Of a stretch of DNA of 8,593 nucleotides, positions 1-6,380 are shown in pieces. The notes beneath the pieces were generated by a model. The model saw nothing but the letters and a program-made list of their open reading frames with translations, was not told the DNA's origin and ran no database searches. A program made the position numbers and the translations under genes. The stretch is from Actinomycetes bacterium (lineage in GTDB: Bacteria; Actinomycetota; Actinomycetes; Mycobacteriales; Mycobacteriaceae). The stretch covers positions 1-8,593 of the forward strand of contig JAEZDV010000013.1 of assembly GCA_023417985.1 (NCBI GenBank), read 5' to 3'. How positions within the stretch are numbered: the stretch's first letter is position 1; the number at the start of each line of letters is the position of its first letter.

Positions 1-3000
1 GTGCGATGTTGAGCAGATACTGCGCCATGGCTCGCGGATCGCCGTCGAACATCTCCGGGTTGGTGGTCAGACCGGCGGGGCATTTGACGTTGCAGTTCTT
101 GGCCATGACGCAGCCGAGCATCATCAGTGCCGTGGTGCCGAACTCGAAACTGTCGGCGCCCAGCATCGCGGAGACGATGACGTCCGACGCGGTCTGGTGT
201 GCGCCCGAGCATCGCAGCACGACCTTCTCACGCAATCCGTTGGCGGTGAGCGCCTGGTGGACCTCGGCCACACCGATCTCCGCGGACCGGCCCGCGTACT
301 TCAGCGACGTCACGGAGGCGGCGCCGGTGCCGCCGGTGTTGCCTGCGACGTTGATGACGTCGGCGCCGGCCTTGGCGACACCCACGGCGATGGTGCCGAT
401 CCCTTCCGACGAGACGAGTTTGACGACGACACGCACTCGTGCGGCTTTGCAGTCGTGGATGAGCTGCGCGAGATCCTCGATCGAATAGGTGTCGTGGTGC
501 GGGGGAGGAGACACCAGTTCGACACCGGGTGTCGCGCCGCGTGCCGCCGCGATCTCCACGGTCACCTTCTTCGCGGGAAGCTGGCCGCCCTCACCGGGTT
601 TCGCACCCTGCGCGATCTTGATCTCGATCTCTTCGAGCATCGGATCGGCGAGGTAGCCGGCCCAGACTCCGAAGCGGCCGGACGCGAACTGCTTGATGCG
701 GGAACCGCGGATCGTGCCGTACCGGGAGATGTGCTCGCCGCCCTCGCCGCAGTTGGACATGCCGCCGACCATGTTGGTGCCGTGGGCGACGGCCTCGTGC
801 GCATTGGAGTTCAGGGCGCCGTGACTCATCGCGCCCGAGGCGAGGGTACGGGTGATCTCGTGTGCGGGCTGCACCTGGTCGAGACGCACTGCGGGCGGAG
901 CCTGACGAACCAGCGCCAGGTAATCGGCAGCGTCGCCCACCGCGTGCACGGTGAGCGTGTCGCCGTAGCAGCGATGCGAAACGACGGCGTCTCCGAACCG
1001 TGCGACGAGCGACCGGCCGAGCGCCTCCGGACGGGTGTGGTCGCCGGCGAGAGGGCCCGTCAGGCGCAGCACGAACTCGTTCTCGTCGATGCGTGCCGCA
1101 GAGATGCCGCGGACCCGCATCGAGTTGTTGCCGTACCGCGAGAACCGCCCCATCTCCTTGAGGAAGTCGTCCTCGGTGACGGCGAAGGTGACATCGGAGG
1201 GCAGCGCGAGCACGTCGCGCAGTGCCGCGGGCCGGCGGGAGCGCTCCTCCGCCATCGTCCGGGCGAACGCCCGGTATCCGTGGGTGATCTCGAAGGAGTC
1301 GATCTCGTCCTCGGTGAGTGCCCGGAAGCCGCCGTAGCGATACGCGTCGTCGTCGAGACCGTGGGCGCCGGACAAGCGGTGCAGCGGAAGCAGACGCAGG
1401 GAGTCCGTCAGGTCCGGTTCGGCCTCGCGCACGGCGGGCAACGCGACGGGTTCCTCGGTCATGTCGACGAATCCGCGCACGGCGGTGGTGCCGAACGAAT
1501 GCCCGGCACCCTCGGCCCGTTCCTTGAACAGCCCGAGCAGCGGGACTTCCGCCTCCGACTCCACGGTGAGCGCGCGGCGGTGCCAGTCGGCGACGGCCTG
1601 GGCGATCGTGGTGAACCCGACGCCGCCCACGGGTGTGCTCACGTTGGGGAACCAGCGGCGCAACACCTCGTCGTCGGTGTCGAGATAGCTGGGCTCGAAG
1701 AACTCGCCGCCGATGTACGACTCGACCGTGCACAACCCGACTCGGCCCATCGTCTTCATCAGGGACTTCTCGGCGGCCTTGCGGAACTTCAGGAACGCGA
1801 GGTCGGCGTCGGTGCCGTACTTCTCCTCCGCGCGCATCTGCACGGTGAGCGGGTACACCGCGGCAGCGCCGAATCCGAGGGTCGCGGCGATGTGATGAGA
1901 CGAGCACAACTGCCCGGACTCGACGATCACCGAGACCCGCAGTCGCAGGCCCTCGTCGATGAGTCGCTGGTTGACCGCCGCGATCGCCAGGATCATCGGC
2001 AGGGCAGCGCGATCGGTGGCGACGTGCCGGTCGGTGAGAACGGCGATGCCGCCGGACTCGCGGGCGAAGCCGGCGATGTGGTCCGCGACGCCGTCGATCG
2101 CGGCGGCGAGTGCGGCCGCGTTGGCCTTGGTGTCGTCGAAGACCGGGCTGTAGAGCATCTCGAAGCGCCGCACCGGGGTGTCGGTCTGCTCACGGATCCG
2201 GAGCATGTCGAGGTGGGTGAGGATCGGCGTGGGCACCACGATCTGGGTCGCGGTCGTCGAGGGTGCACCGCTGCCGGGCCGAGCCCCCAGCGCGACACGC
2301 AACGTCATGCCGTCGGCCTCGCGGATGGAATCGAGCGAGGGGTTCGTCACCTGCGCGAAGCGCTGCGAGAAGTACTTGGCGACACCGCCTTCCTGATCGG
2401 ACAGGGCGTTGATCGCGTTGCCGTACCCCATCGCGGAGATGCGCTCCTGTCCCGAGGCGAGCATGGGGTCGAGCATGAACCGGAACGATTCCTGATTGAG
2501 CGCATAGGAGACGTAACGCTGATGGCGTCCGAGGTCGCCGTTGTAACGCAGAGGAGAACCGGCCTTTTCCGCGGGCACGGGAGGGAGTGCCTCGATCTCG
2601 CGACGGGCAGCTTCCACCAGCGACGCGTAATCGCGTTCGCCGGCAAGCATTTCGAGAGCCTCGACGGTGCCGTACGACCGTTGGGTGCGATGGTCGAAGT
2701 ACAGCATTCCGCCGGCCTCGATGCGACCCCGGCGCAGCACCGCTGCGGGCACGAAATCGAACTGCCCGGCCTCGGAGGTCACAGCGAGATACTCGCGGGT
2801 CTCGACCGTCCGCAGCGGACGCAGGCCGAGCCTGTCGAGGCGGGCACCGACGACGGTGCCGTTGCCGAAGATCAAGGCTGCCGGTCCGTCGTTCTTCTCC
2901 TCGTAGAGGGAGAAGAACTCGAGCATCGCGCGCACACTCGGGGACAACGAGGTGTCGTTCTCCCAGGCCGGCGGCATCATCTGCACGACGGCGGTGACGA

Positions 3001-3889
3001 GGTCCAGATCGTCGAAGGCGATACGCGACGCGAGGGTCTGGTCGAAACGGCAACTGTCGGACTGCCCGGGTGGGCGGACGATGTCTCGTCCCCGGGCGCG
3101 GGCGAGCGCGCCCTCGAACAGGCGGTTCTTGCGGTCGGTATTCAGTTCGCCGTTGTGGGCCATGAGCCGGAACGGTTGCGCCATCGTCGGATGCGGGTCG
3201 GTGTTGGTGGAGAACCGCGTGTGGAAGAACAGGGTGTGGACCGAGTGCCGCGGATCGGTGAGATCCCGGAAGTACGGGATGATCTCGTGAGAATTCAAGC
3301 GTCCCTTGAGGACTTGGGTCCGGGCACTGAGGGAGAGCGGGTACAGGCCCGCCAGCGCACTCTCGGTGTAGGCGCGCGTCTCCACGTCGAGGAGGGCATC
3401 GTGGAGAAGGCGGTCGAAATCCACAGCAGACGTGCAGGTTTCGGGCCGGGTGAAGATCCACTGCCGGACCGGGAGCTGGTATCGGATCGCCGCAGGCCGC
3501 AGCACGGTGTCGTCGACCGGAACGTCGCGCACGGTGAGCACGGCGACTCCGGCCGTCTCGAGTGCCGAGGTGATCAGGTCCTCGGCCGCCGGATGTGCCG
3601 TGACATCGGCGGGGAGAAAGAAGTTGCCGACACCGAAATGATCTTGCTGTAAGGGGGTTCCGGTGACGGCGGAGAAGAATTCCACCGACAGATCCACGTT
3701 GATGCCGGCACCGTCGCCCACGCCCTCGGCGGACATGCCGCCGCGATGCGGGACGACGCAGAGGGCCTCGTGTGCGCGATCGAGAATCTCGCGGGTCTGC
3801 GCACCGTCCTTGCGGGTGATGAAACCTACGCCGCAGCTGCTCTTGTCGACAGTGCTGTCGTACAGCCCGGTGTCGTCGGCGTTCGTCAA
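1..3889 (-). CDS. gltB: Glutamate synthase large-subunit homologue (GltB-like), C-terminus off the left edge
   Basis: The reverse strand has one uninterrupted frame of 1296 codons that runs off the window. GltB makes glutamate from glutamine and 2-oxoglutarate. The N-terminal class II amidotransferase is visible: candidate nucleophile Cys19 in SSCGVGF, Arg225 in TRFSTNT, and Asn246-Gly247 in HNGELNT. The central domain spans about 458-757, with FAQVTNPSLDSIRE near 512-525. The FMN domain starts near 1005: ASGAMSHG, CGEGGE at 1047, KPGEGGQLP at 1097-1105, and an Fe-S motif with Cys1260, Cys1266 and Cys1270. The rest of the FMN domain and the GXGXG beta-helix are outside the window. The protein is about 140 residues longer before the cluster than ordinary GltB, and several FMN-domain loops diverge, so it belongs to a glutamate-synthase-related clade and may be a paralogue of a normal GltBD. 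The electron donor cannot be told and no gltD is visible. The TTG start is chosen for its ribosome site; in-frame GTGs at 3967 and 3943 are alternatives. Confidence 0.93.
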   Translation of the reverse strand, partial: MTNADDTGLYDSTVDKSSCGVGFITRKDGAQTREILDRAHEALCVVPHRGGMSAEGVGDGAGINVDLSVEFFSAVTGTPLQQDHFGVGNFFLPADVTAHPAAEDLITSALETAGVAVLTVRDVPVDDTVLRPAAIRYQLPVRQWIFTRPETCTSAVDFDRLLHDALLDVETRAYTESALAGLYPLSLSARTQVLKGRLNSHEIIPYFRDLTDPRHSVHTLFFHTRFSTNTDPHPTMAQPFRLMAHNGELNTDRKNRLFEGALARARGRDIVRPPGQSDSCRFDQTLASRIAFDDLDLVTAVVQMMPPAWENDTSLSPSVRAMLEFFSLYEEKNDGPAALIFGNGTVVGARLDRLGLRPLRTVETREYLAVTSEAGQFDFVPAAVLRRGRIEAGGMLYFDHRTQRSYGTVEALEMLAGERDYASLVEAARREIEALPPVPAEKAGSPLRYNGDLGRHQRYVSYALNQESFRFMLDPMLASGQERISAMGYGNAINALSDQEGGVAKYFSQRFAQVTNPSLDSIREADGMTLRVALGARPGSGAPSTTATQIVVPTPILTHLDMLRIREQTDTPVRRFEMLYSPVFDDTKANAAALAAAIDGVADHIAGFARESGGIAVLTDRHVATDRAALPMILAIAAVNQRLIDEGLRLRVSVIVESGQLCSSHHIAATLGFGAAAVYPLTVQMRAEEKYGTDADLAFLKFRKAAEKSLMKTMGRVGLCTVESYIGGEFFEPSYLDTDDEVLRRWFPNVSTPVGGVGFTTIAQAVADWHRRALTVESEAEVPLLGLFKERAEGAGHSFGTTAVRGFVDMTEEPVALPAVREAEPDLTDSLRLLPLHRLSGAHGLDDDAYRYGGFRALTEDEIDSFEITHGYRAFARTMAEERSRRPAALRDVLALPSDVTFAVTEDDFLKEMGRFSRYGNNSMRVRGISAARIDENEFVLRLTGPLAGDHTRPEALGRSLVARFGDAVVSHRCYGDTLTVHAVGDAADYLALVRQAPPAVRLDQVQPAHEITRTLASGAMSHGALNSNAHEAVAHGTNMVGGMSNCGEGGEHISRYGTIRGSRIKQFASGRFGVWAGYLADPMLEEIEIKIAQGAKPGEGGQLPAKKVTVEIAAARGATPGVELVSPPPHHDTYSIEDLAQLIHDCKAARVRVVVKLVSSEGIGTIAVGVAKAGADVINVAGNTGGTGAASVTSLKYAGRSAEIGVAEVHQALTANGLREKVVLRCSGAHQTASDVIVSAMLGADSFEFGTTALMMLGCVMAKNCNVKCPAGLTTNPEMFDGDPRAMAQYLLNIA

Positions 3890-3896
3890 CGGAAGG

Positions 3897-3904
3897 CCCT
3901 CCTC
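3897..3904 (-). promoter_or_regulatory. Strong ribosome binding site that fixes the TTG start of the gltB homologue
   Basis: On the minus strand GAGGAGGG is followed by 7 nt and then TTG at 3889-3887. No comparable purine tract precedes the in-frame GTG codons at 3967 and 3943. The TTG start leaves an 18-residue propeptide before the candidate catalytic Cys19. A short propeptide removed in front of the nucleophile is known for this family. Confidence 0.75.
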
Positions 3905-4106
3905 GGCGGATCGAATTCGGACGTCGTCCGACCGCGAGGACACGAAGGGGAAGGCGAGGATTCGCACAGATCCGCGATCGCATAGAGCTCTGCCGGAGAC
4001 GATGATGAGAAGCAGACGACGTTGTCCGGATGTGCCGAGCGATGCGACGGTGAAGCGCGCGAGCAGCGAAACCGATTGTAGCCTACGTGTTAACAGCATG
4101 TTCGGC

Positions 4107-4240
4107 GTCGTGCATCACACCGGTCGTGCCCGCGCCGGGACTCGCACCGACGGCACGACCGGCGCAAATCCTACGGAGCAGGCGATGCCACGCCTCTGTG
4201 CGACTTCCTTCGATACGCTGCGCCGAAAGAGGCGCACGAC
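4107..4240. repeat. Cluster of four heptamers GTCGTGC/GCACGAC, possible operator array
   Basis: GTCGTGC lies at 4107-4113 and 4123-4129 in plus orientation. Its reverse complement GCACGAC lies at 4153-4159 and 4234-4240. The first two are spaced 16 bp start to start. The heptamer also occurs singly in coding sequence (217-223, 2983-2989, 4660-4666), so one copy means little. Four copies within 134 bp of non-coding DNA is denser than that background. A further copy is upstream of the thiolase gene (7275-7281). A role as binding sites for a regulator is inference. Confidence 0.45.
4120..4162. repeat. 11-bp perfect inverted repeat upstream of the aldehyde dehydrogenase gene
   Basis: CCGGTCGTGCC at 4120-4130 is exactly complementary to GGCACGACCGG at 4152-4162, with a 21-nt spacer. 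It could be a two-site operator in DNA or a hairpin if transcribed. It ends 92 nt before the dehydrogenase start, and there is no T-tract, so a terminator is unlikely. The arms contain two of the four GTCGTGC/GCACGAC heptamers of this region. Confidence 0.7.
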
Positions 4241-4254
4241 ACACGGAGGCAGGC

Positions 4255-5679
4255 ATGACCGACGTTCTGGACCGCACGCAGATCTACATCGGTGGGGAGT
4301 GGGTGGCATCGGGAGGAACCGGCCGCATCGAGGTACGCGATCCGGCGACCGAGGAGATCGTCGCCGAGGTGGCCGAGGGTGTTCCCGGCGACGTCGATCG
4401 CGCAGTGGCCGCGGCGAAGGAGGCGTTTCCGGGCTGGTCGGCGCTGAGCGGTGCGGCGCGGGGTGCGTACCTCGAGAAGGTGTCCGCGCTGGCGAACGAG
4501 CGGGCCGCGGAACTGACGGCCGTCGTCTCGCAGGACATGGGGATGCCGACGAAACTCGCGGCCGCCGTCCAGGTGGGTATGCCGCTGAAGAACATCGCGG
4601 CCTACGCGTCGCTCGCTGCCGAATACGACTTCGACGACCGGGAGATCGGCAACGCCCTCGTCGTGCGTGAACCGATCGGTGTCGTCGGCGCCATCACCCC
4701 CTGGAACTATCCGCTGCACCAGGTCGTCCTCAAGGTGTTCGCCGCGCTGGCGGCCGGATGCACCGTGGTCCTCAAGCCGACCGAGGTCGCGCCGCTGGTG
4801 AGCTACGCGCTCGCCGATATCGCGCACGAGGCGGGTCTTCCCGCCGGCGTCTTCAACGTGGTCAGCGGATTCGGACCGGTCGTGGGTGAGGCCCTCGCGG
4901 CGCACCCCGACGTGGACATGGTGTCGTTCACCGGTTCGACCCGCGCCGGCAAGCGGGTCGCGGCGGTCGCGGCCGCCACGGTGAAGAAGGTGGCGCTCGA
5001 ACTCGGCGGCAAATCCGCCAACATCATCCTCGACGACGCCGATCTCGGCAGGGCAGTCGCCGACGGGGTGAGCAAGTGCTTCCTCAACTCGGGCCAGACC
5101 TGCACCGCGCTGACGCGCATGCTCGTTCCCGCGGATCGGTTGCCGGAGGTCGCGGCGCTGGCAGAGCAGATCGCACGCAATTTCACCGTCGGGCACCCGG
5201 GCGACCCCGCGTCGAAACTCGGACCGCTCGTGAGCGCCACACAGCAGGCGCGAGTGCGGTCGTACATCGACAAGGGTGTGGCAGAAGGCGCAGAACTCGT
5301 CCTCGACGGACGCGACACCGGGCTCGGCACCGGCTACTTCGTCGGCCCCACCGTATTCTCCGGGGTCACCGAAGAGATGACCATCGCCCGCGAAGAGATC
5401 TTCGGCCCGGTCCTGTCGATCATGGGCTACCGCGACGTCGACGACGCGGTGCGCATCGCCAACAACAGTGAGTACGGACTCTCCGGAGGGGTGTGGTCCG
5501 GCGACGTGCAGCGCGCCGAATCCGTGGCCCGCCGGATCCGGACGGGTCAGGTGTACATCAACGGGGGAGCGTTCAACACCGACGCACCGTTCGGCGGCTA
5601 CAAGCAGTCCGGCATCGGCAGGGAAGGCGGCGTATTCGGACTCGAGGAGTTCCTCGAGATCAAGACCATCCTCCGCTGA
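4255..5679 (+). CDS. NAD-type aldehyde dehydrogenase
   Basis: This complete 474-residue protein has the normal length for the family. It oxidises an aldehyde to the carboxylic acid with a nicotinamide cofactor, in the cytoplasm. All key motifs are present: TPWNYP with Asn151, LKPTEVAP with Lys174, FTGSTRAGK near 225-233, LELGGKSAN with general base Glu249, NSGQTC with nucleophile Cys283, EIFGPV with Glu381, and FGGYKQSGIGRE near 446-457. Glu177, three residues after Lys174, is at the position that usually favours NAD over NADP. The start is the ATG preceded by GGAGG with 5-nt spacing; the frame is open further upstream, but that part lacks family similarity. The gene is transcribed away from the gltB homologue and ends 18 nt before a strong palindrome. 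The substrate cannot be deduced; it resembles the broad betaine-aldehyde/semialdehyde dehydrogenase group. Confidence 0.95.
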   Translation: MTDVLDRTQIYIGGEWVASGGTGRIEVRDPATEEIVAEVAEGVPGDVDRAVAAAKEAFPGWSALSGAARGAYLEKVSALANERAAELTAVVSQDMGMPTKLAAAVQVGMPLKNIAAYASLAAEYDFDDREIGNALVVREPIGVVGAITPWNYPLHQVVLKVFAALAAGCTVVLKPTEVAPLVSYALADIAHEAGLPAGVFNVVSGFGPVVGEALAAHPDVDMVSFTGSTRAGKRVAAVAAATVKKVALELGGKSANIILDDADLGRAVADGVSKCFLNSGQTCTALTRMLVPADRLPEVAALAEQIARNFTVGHPGDPASKLGPLVSATQQARVRSYIDKGVAEGAELVLDGRDTGLGTGYFVGPTVFSGVTEEMTIAREEIFGPVLSIMGYRDVDDAVRIANNSEYGLSGGVWSGDVQRAESVARRIRTGQVYINGGAFNTDAPFGGYKQSGIGREGGVFGLEEFLEIKTILR

Positions 5680-5697
5680 CACCTCGCCCCGAGCGCG

Positions 5698-5733
5698 ACG
5701 TAGCCCCCGCACCGATCGGTGCGGGGGCTACGT
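5698..5733. terminator. Perfect 36-nt palindrome, likely bidirectional terminator
   Basis: Two 18-nt arms are perfectly complementary with no spacer, centred between 5715 and 5716. Each arm contains a GTAGCCCCCGCACCGA-like half. In RNA the centre would open as a small GAUC loop on a very stable GC-rich stem. It begins 18 nt after the aldehyde dehydrogenase stop and ends 16 nt before the stop of the convergent chorismate-mutase-like gene, so it can serve both. No U-tract follows on either side, as is common for terminators of high-GC actinobacteria. Confidence 0.78.
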
Positions 5734-5749
5734 GAGGTCCGACGGGGGC

Positions 5750-6043
5750 TCAGCCCCGGCGCGTGCGTCCGAGCCGCAGCAGCGTCATGGCAAGCGTGTT
5801 GCCATCGGACCCGAGCTCGCGGAAACGATCGAGGACTGCCATCTCCTCTGCCTGAGCCTCCCGGCTCGAGCCGGATTCCTTCGCCACAACGCCGATGCGC
5901 TGTGAAAGTTCGGCGCGTCGCTTGATCACTTCGAGAATCTGGGCGTCGAGCTCCTGAACCTGTTCGAACAGCGTCCCCAGTTCGGCATCGGCCGACGAAG
6001 TGCCCTGGGTGTCGATCCCAGGCGAATCGAGCTGGACAGTCAT
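5750..6043 (-). CDS. Chorismate mutase-like protein (AroQ-type, Rv0948c-like) with degenerate active site
   Basis: This 97-residue protein matches the intracellular actinobacterial chorismate mutase fold, which turns chorismate into prephenate for Phe/Tyr synthesis. It aligns without gaps to M. tuberculosis Rv0948c as I remember it: LDAQIL near 32-37, KRRAELS at 41-47, and the family C-terminus DGNTLAMTLLRLGR at 80-93. In that alignment Arg43 and Glu67 match the known Arg35 and Glu59, but the positions of Arg18, Arg46 and Arg58 are Phe26, Ala54 and Glu66. The usual Lys of IGKAR is Val52. It may therefore be weakly active, have changed function, or act as a partner of another enzyme such as DAHP synthase. 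The ATG is chosen for its GGAGGA site 6 nt upstream. The frame stays open to an ATG at 6112, which would add an acidic 23-residue extension but lacks a ribosome site. It converges on the aldehyde dehydrogenase gene. Confidence 0.85.
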   Translation of the reverse strand: MTVQLDSPGIDTQGTSSADAELGTLFEQVQELDAQILEVIKRRAELSQRIGVVAKESGSSREAQAEEMAVLDRFRELGSDGNTLAMTLLRLGRTRRG

Positions 6044-6049
6044 GCAGAT

Positions 6050-6055
6050 TCCTCC
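6050..6055 (-). promoter_or_regulatory. Ribosome binding site that decides the start of the chorismate mutase-like gene
   Basis: GGAGGA on the minus strand lies 6 nt before the ATG at 6043-6041. The upstream in-frame ATGs at 6112 and 6193 have no comparable site. This favours the 97-residue product, close to the usual 90-105 residues of this enzyme group. Confidence 0.75.
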
Positions 6056-6179
6056 GGTCTCGTCTGAATCGTCAAAGATAATGTCGCTTTCCTCACCGGA
6101 GGTGTTACTCATCCGCACAGAAAAACACTCGGAACGCGCTTCCGCCACTGCTCCGACCACCTGAAAATGCCATATGACC

Positions 6180-6192
6180 TGGTGTAACACCA
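6180..6192. repeat. 13-nt palindrome, operator-like
   Basis: TGGTGTAACACCA is a perfect inverted repeat of 6-nt arms around one central base. It overlaps the -35 candidate GTAACA of the membrane protein gene. Its half GGTGTTAC (read on the minus strand, 6191-6184) recurs on the plus strand at 6101-6108, within the same divergent region. An operator role is inference. Confidence 0.5.
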
Positions 6193-6380
6193 CAACTGAC
6201 CGGTAAGTATGGTAATCGTCACATTCTCATCCGCAACCGGGGGTGCCGTGTCGGGGCCTCCACCTGCTCTCCCACCCCGATCGCCGATGGCCGGTGCTGC
6301 CCCGCCGTTCAGGTAGCGTCGGGCTCCGACCGGCACAGGCCGGGGGCGTCGGGGCTCCTGGCAGACCGGAGGGGAGACCG

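Larger units (their letters stand above)
3890..4254. promoter_or_regulatory. Divergent control region between the gltB homologue and the aldehyde dehydrogenase gene
   Basis: This 365-nt gap holds no convincing gene and must carry promoters for both directions. On the minus strand TACAAT (4080-4075) is a good -10 candidate for gltB and would give a leader of roughly 180 nt; no convincing -35 lies at the right distance. The 8-bp palindrome TGTTAACA (4088-4095) sits just upstream of it. Towards the dehydrogenase, TACGCT (4214-4219) fits the loose actinobacterial TAnnnT -10 pattern, again without a clear -35. GGAGG (4245-4249) is the ribosome site for the ATG at 4255. The region also has an inverted repeat and a repeated heptamer, listed separately. 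Promoter assignments are by eye and weak. Confidence 0.5.
6044..6380. promoter_or_regulatory. Divergent control region between the chorismate mutase-like gene and the membrane protein gene
   Basis: This 337-nt stretch has no convincing gene. Its middle, about 6120-6235, is richer in A/T than the flanks, as expected of promoters. Towards the membrane protein, GTAACA (6184-6189) and TATGGT (6208-6213), 18 nt apart, are a plausible -35/-10 pair matching 4 of 6 consensus bases each. Towards the chorismate-mutase-like gene, TATCTT on the minus strand (6080-6075) is a weak -10 candidate. The 13-nt palindrome at 6180-6192 overlaps the first promoter candidate. GGAGGGG (6368-6374) is the ribosome site of the membrane protein gene. 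These assignments are by eye. Confidence 0.45.

Noticed and set aside
197..3652. A 1151-codon open frame on the plus strand
   Set aside because: It shares codon boundaries with the gltB homologue on the opposite strand, and its translation is low-complexity, rich in Arg, Gly, Val and His, with no motif. The reverse strand reads as clear glutamate synthase throughout, so this is a GC-driven shadow.
2190..3983. A 597-codon minus-strand frame starting with ATG at 3983, just upstream of the gltB start
   Set aside because: It is out of frame with gltB and overlaps it, the product is Arg/Pro-rich without domains, and no ribosome site precedes the ATG. A short leader peptide was considered, but no nearby stop codon exists.
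4087..4254. An upstream start extending the aldehyde dehydrogenase by 56 residues
   Set aside because: The extension has no family similarity and no ribosome site at its start. The ATG at 4255 has GGAGG at good spacing and gives the normal length.
4171..5712. A 513-codon minus-strand frame antisense to the aldehyde dehydrogenase gene
   Set aside because: It mirrors the dehydrogenase codons and shows no recognisable motif, whereas the plus strand carries every family signature.
6044..6193. The long form of the chorismate-mutase-like gene starting at 6193
   Set aside because: It would run through the palindrome and promoter-like AT-rich DNA and lacks a ribosome site; the ATG at 6043 has a strong one.
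6287..6316. A nine-codon leader ORF (ATG at 6287, TAG at 6314)
   Set aside because: It has no ribosome site and no run of regulatory codons; an ORF of this size is expected by chance.
6243..6380. An N-terminal extension of the membrane protein from 6243
   Set aside because: There is no ribosome site at 6243, the residues look like random GC-rich translation, and GGAGGGG marks the ATG at 6381.
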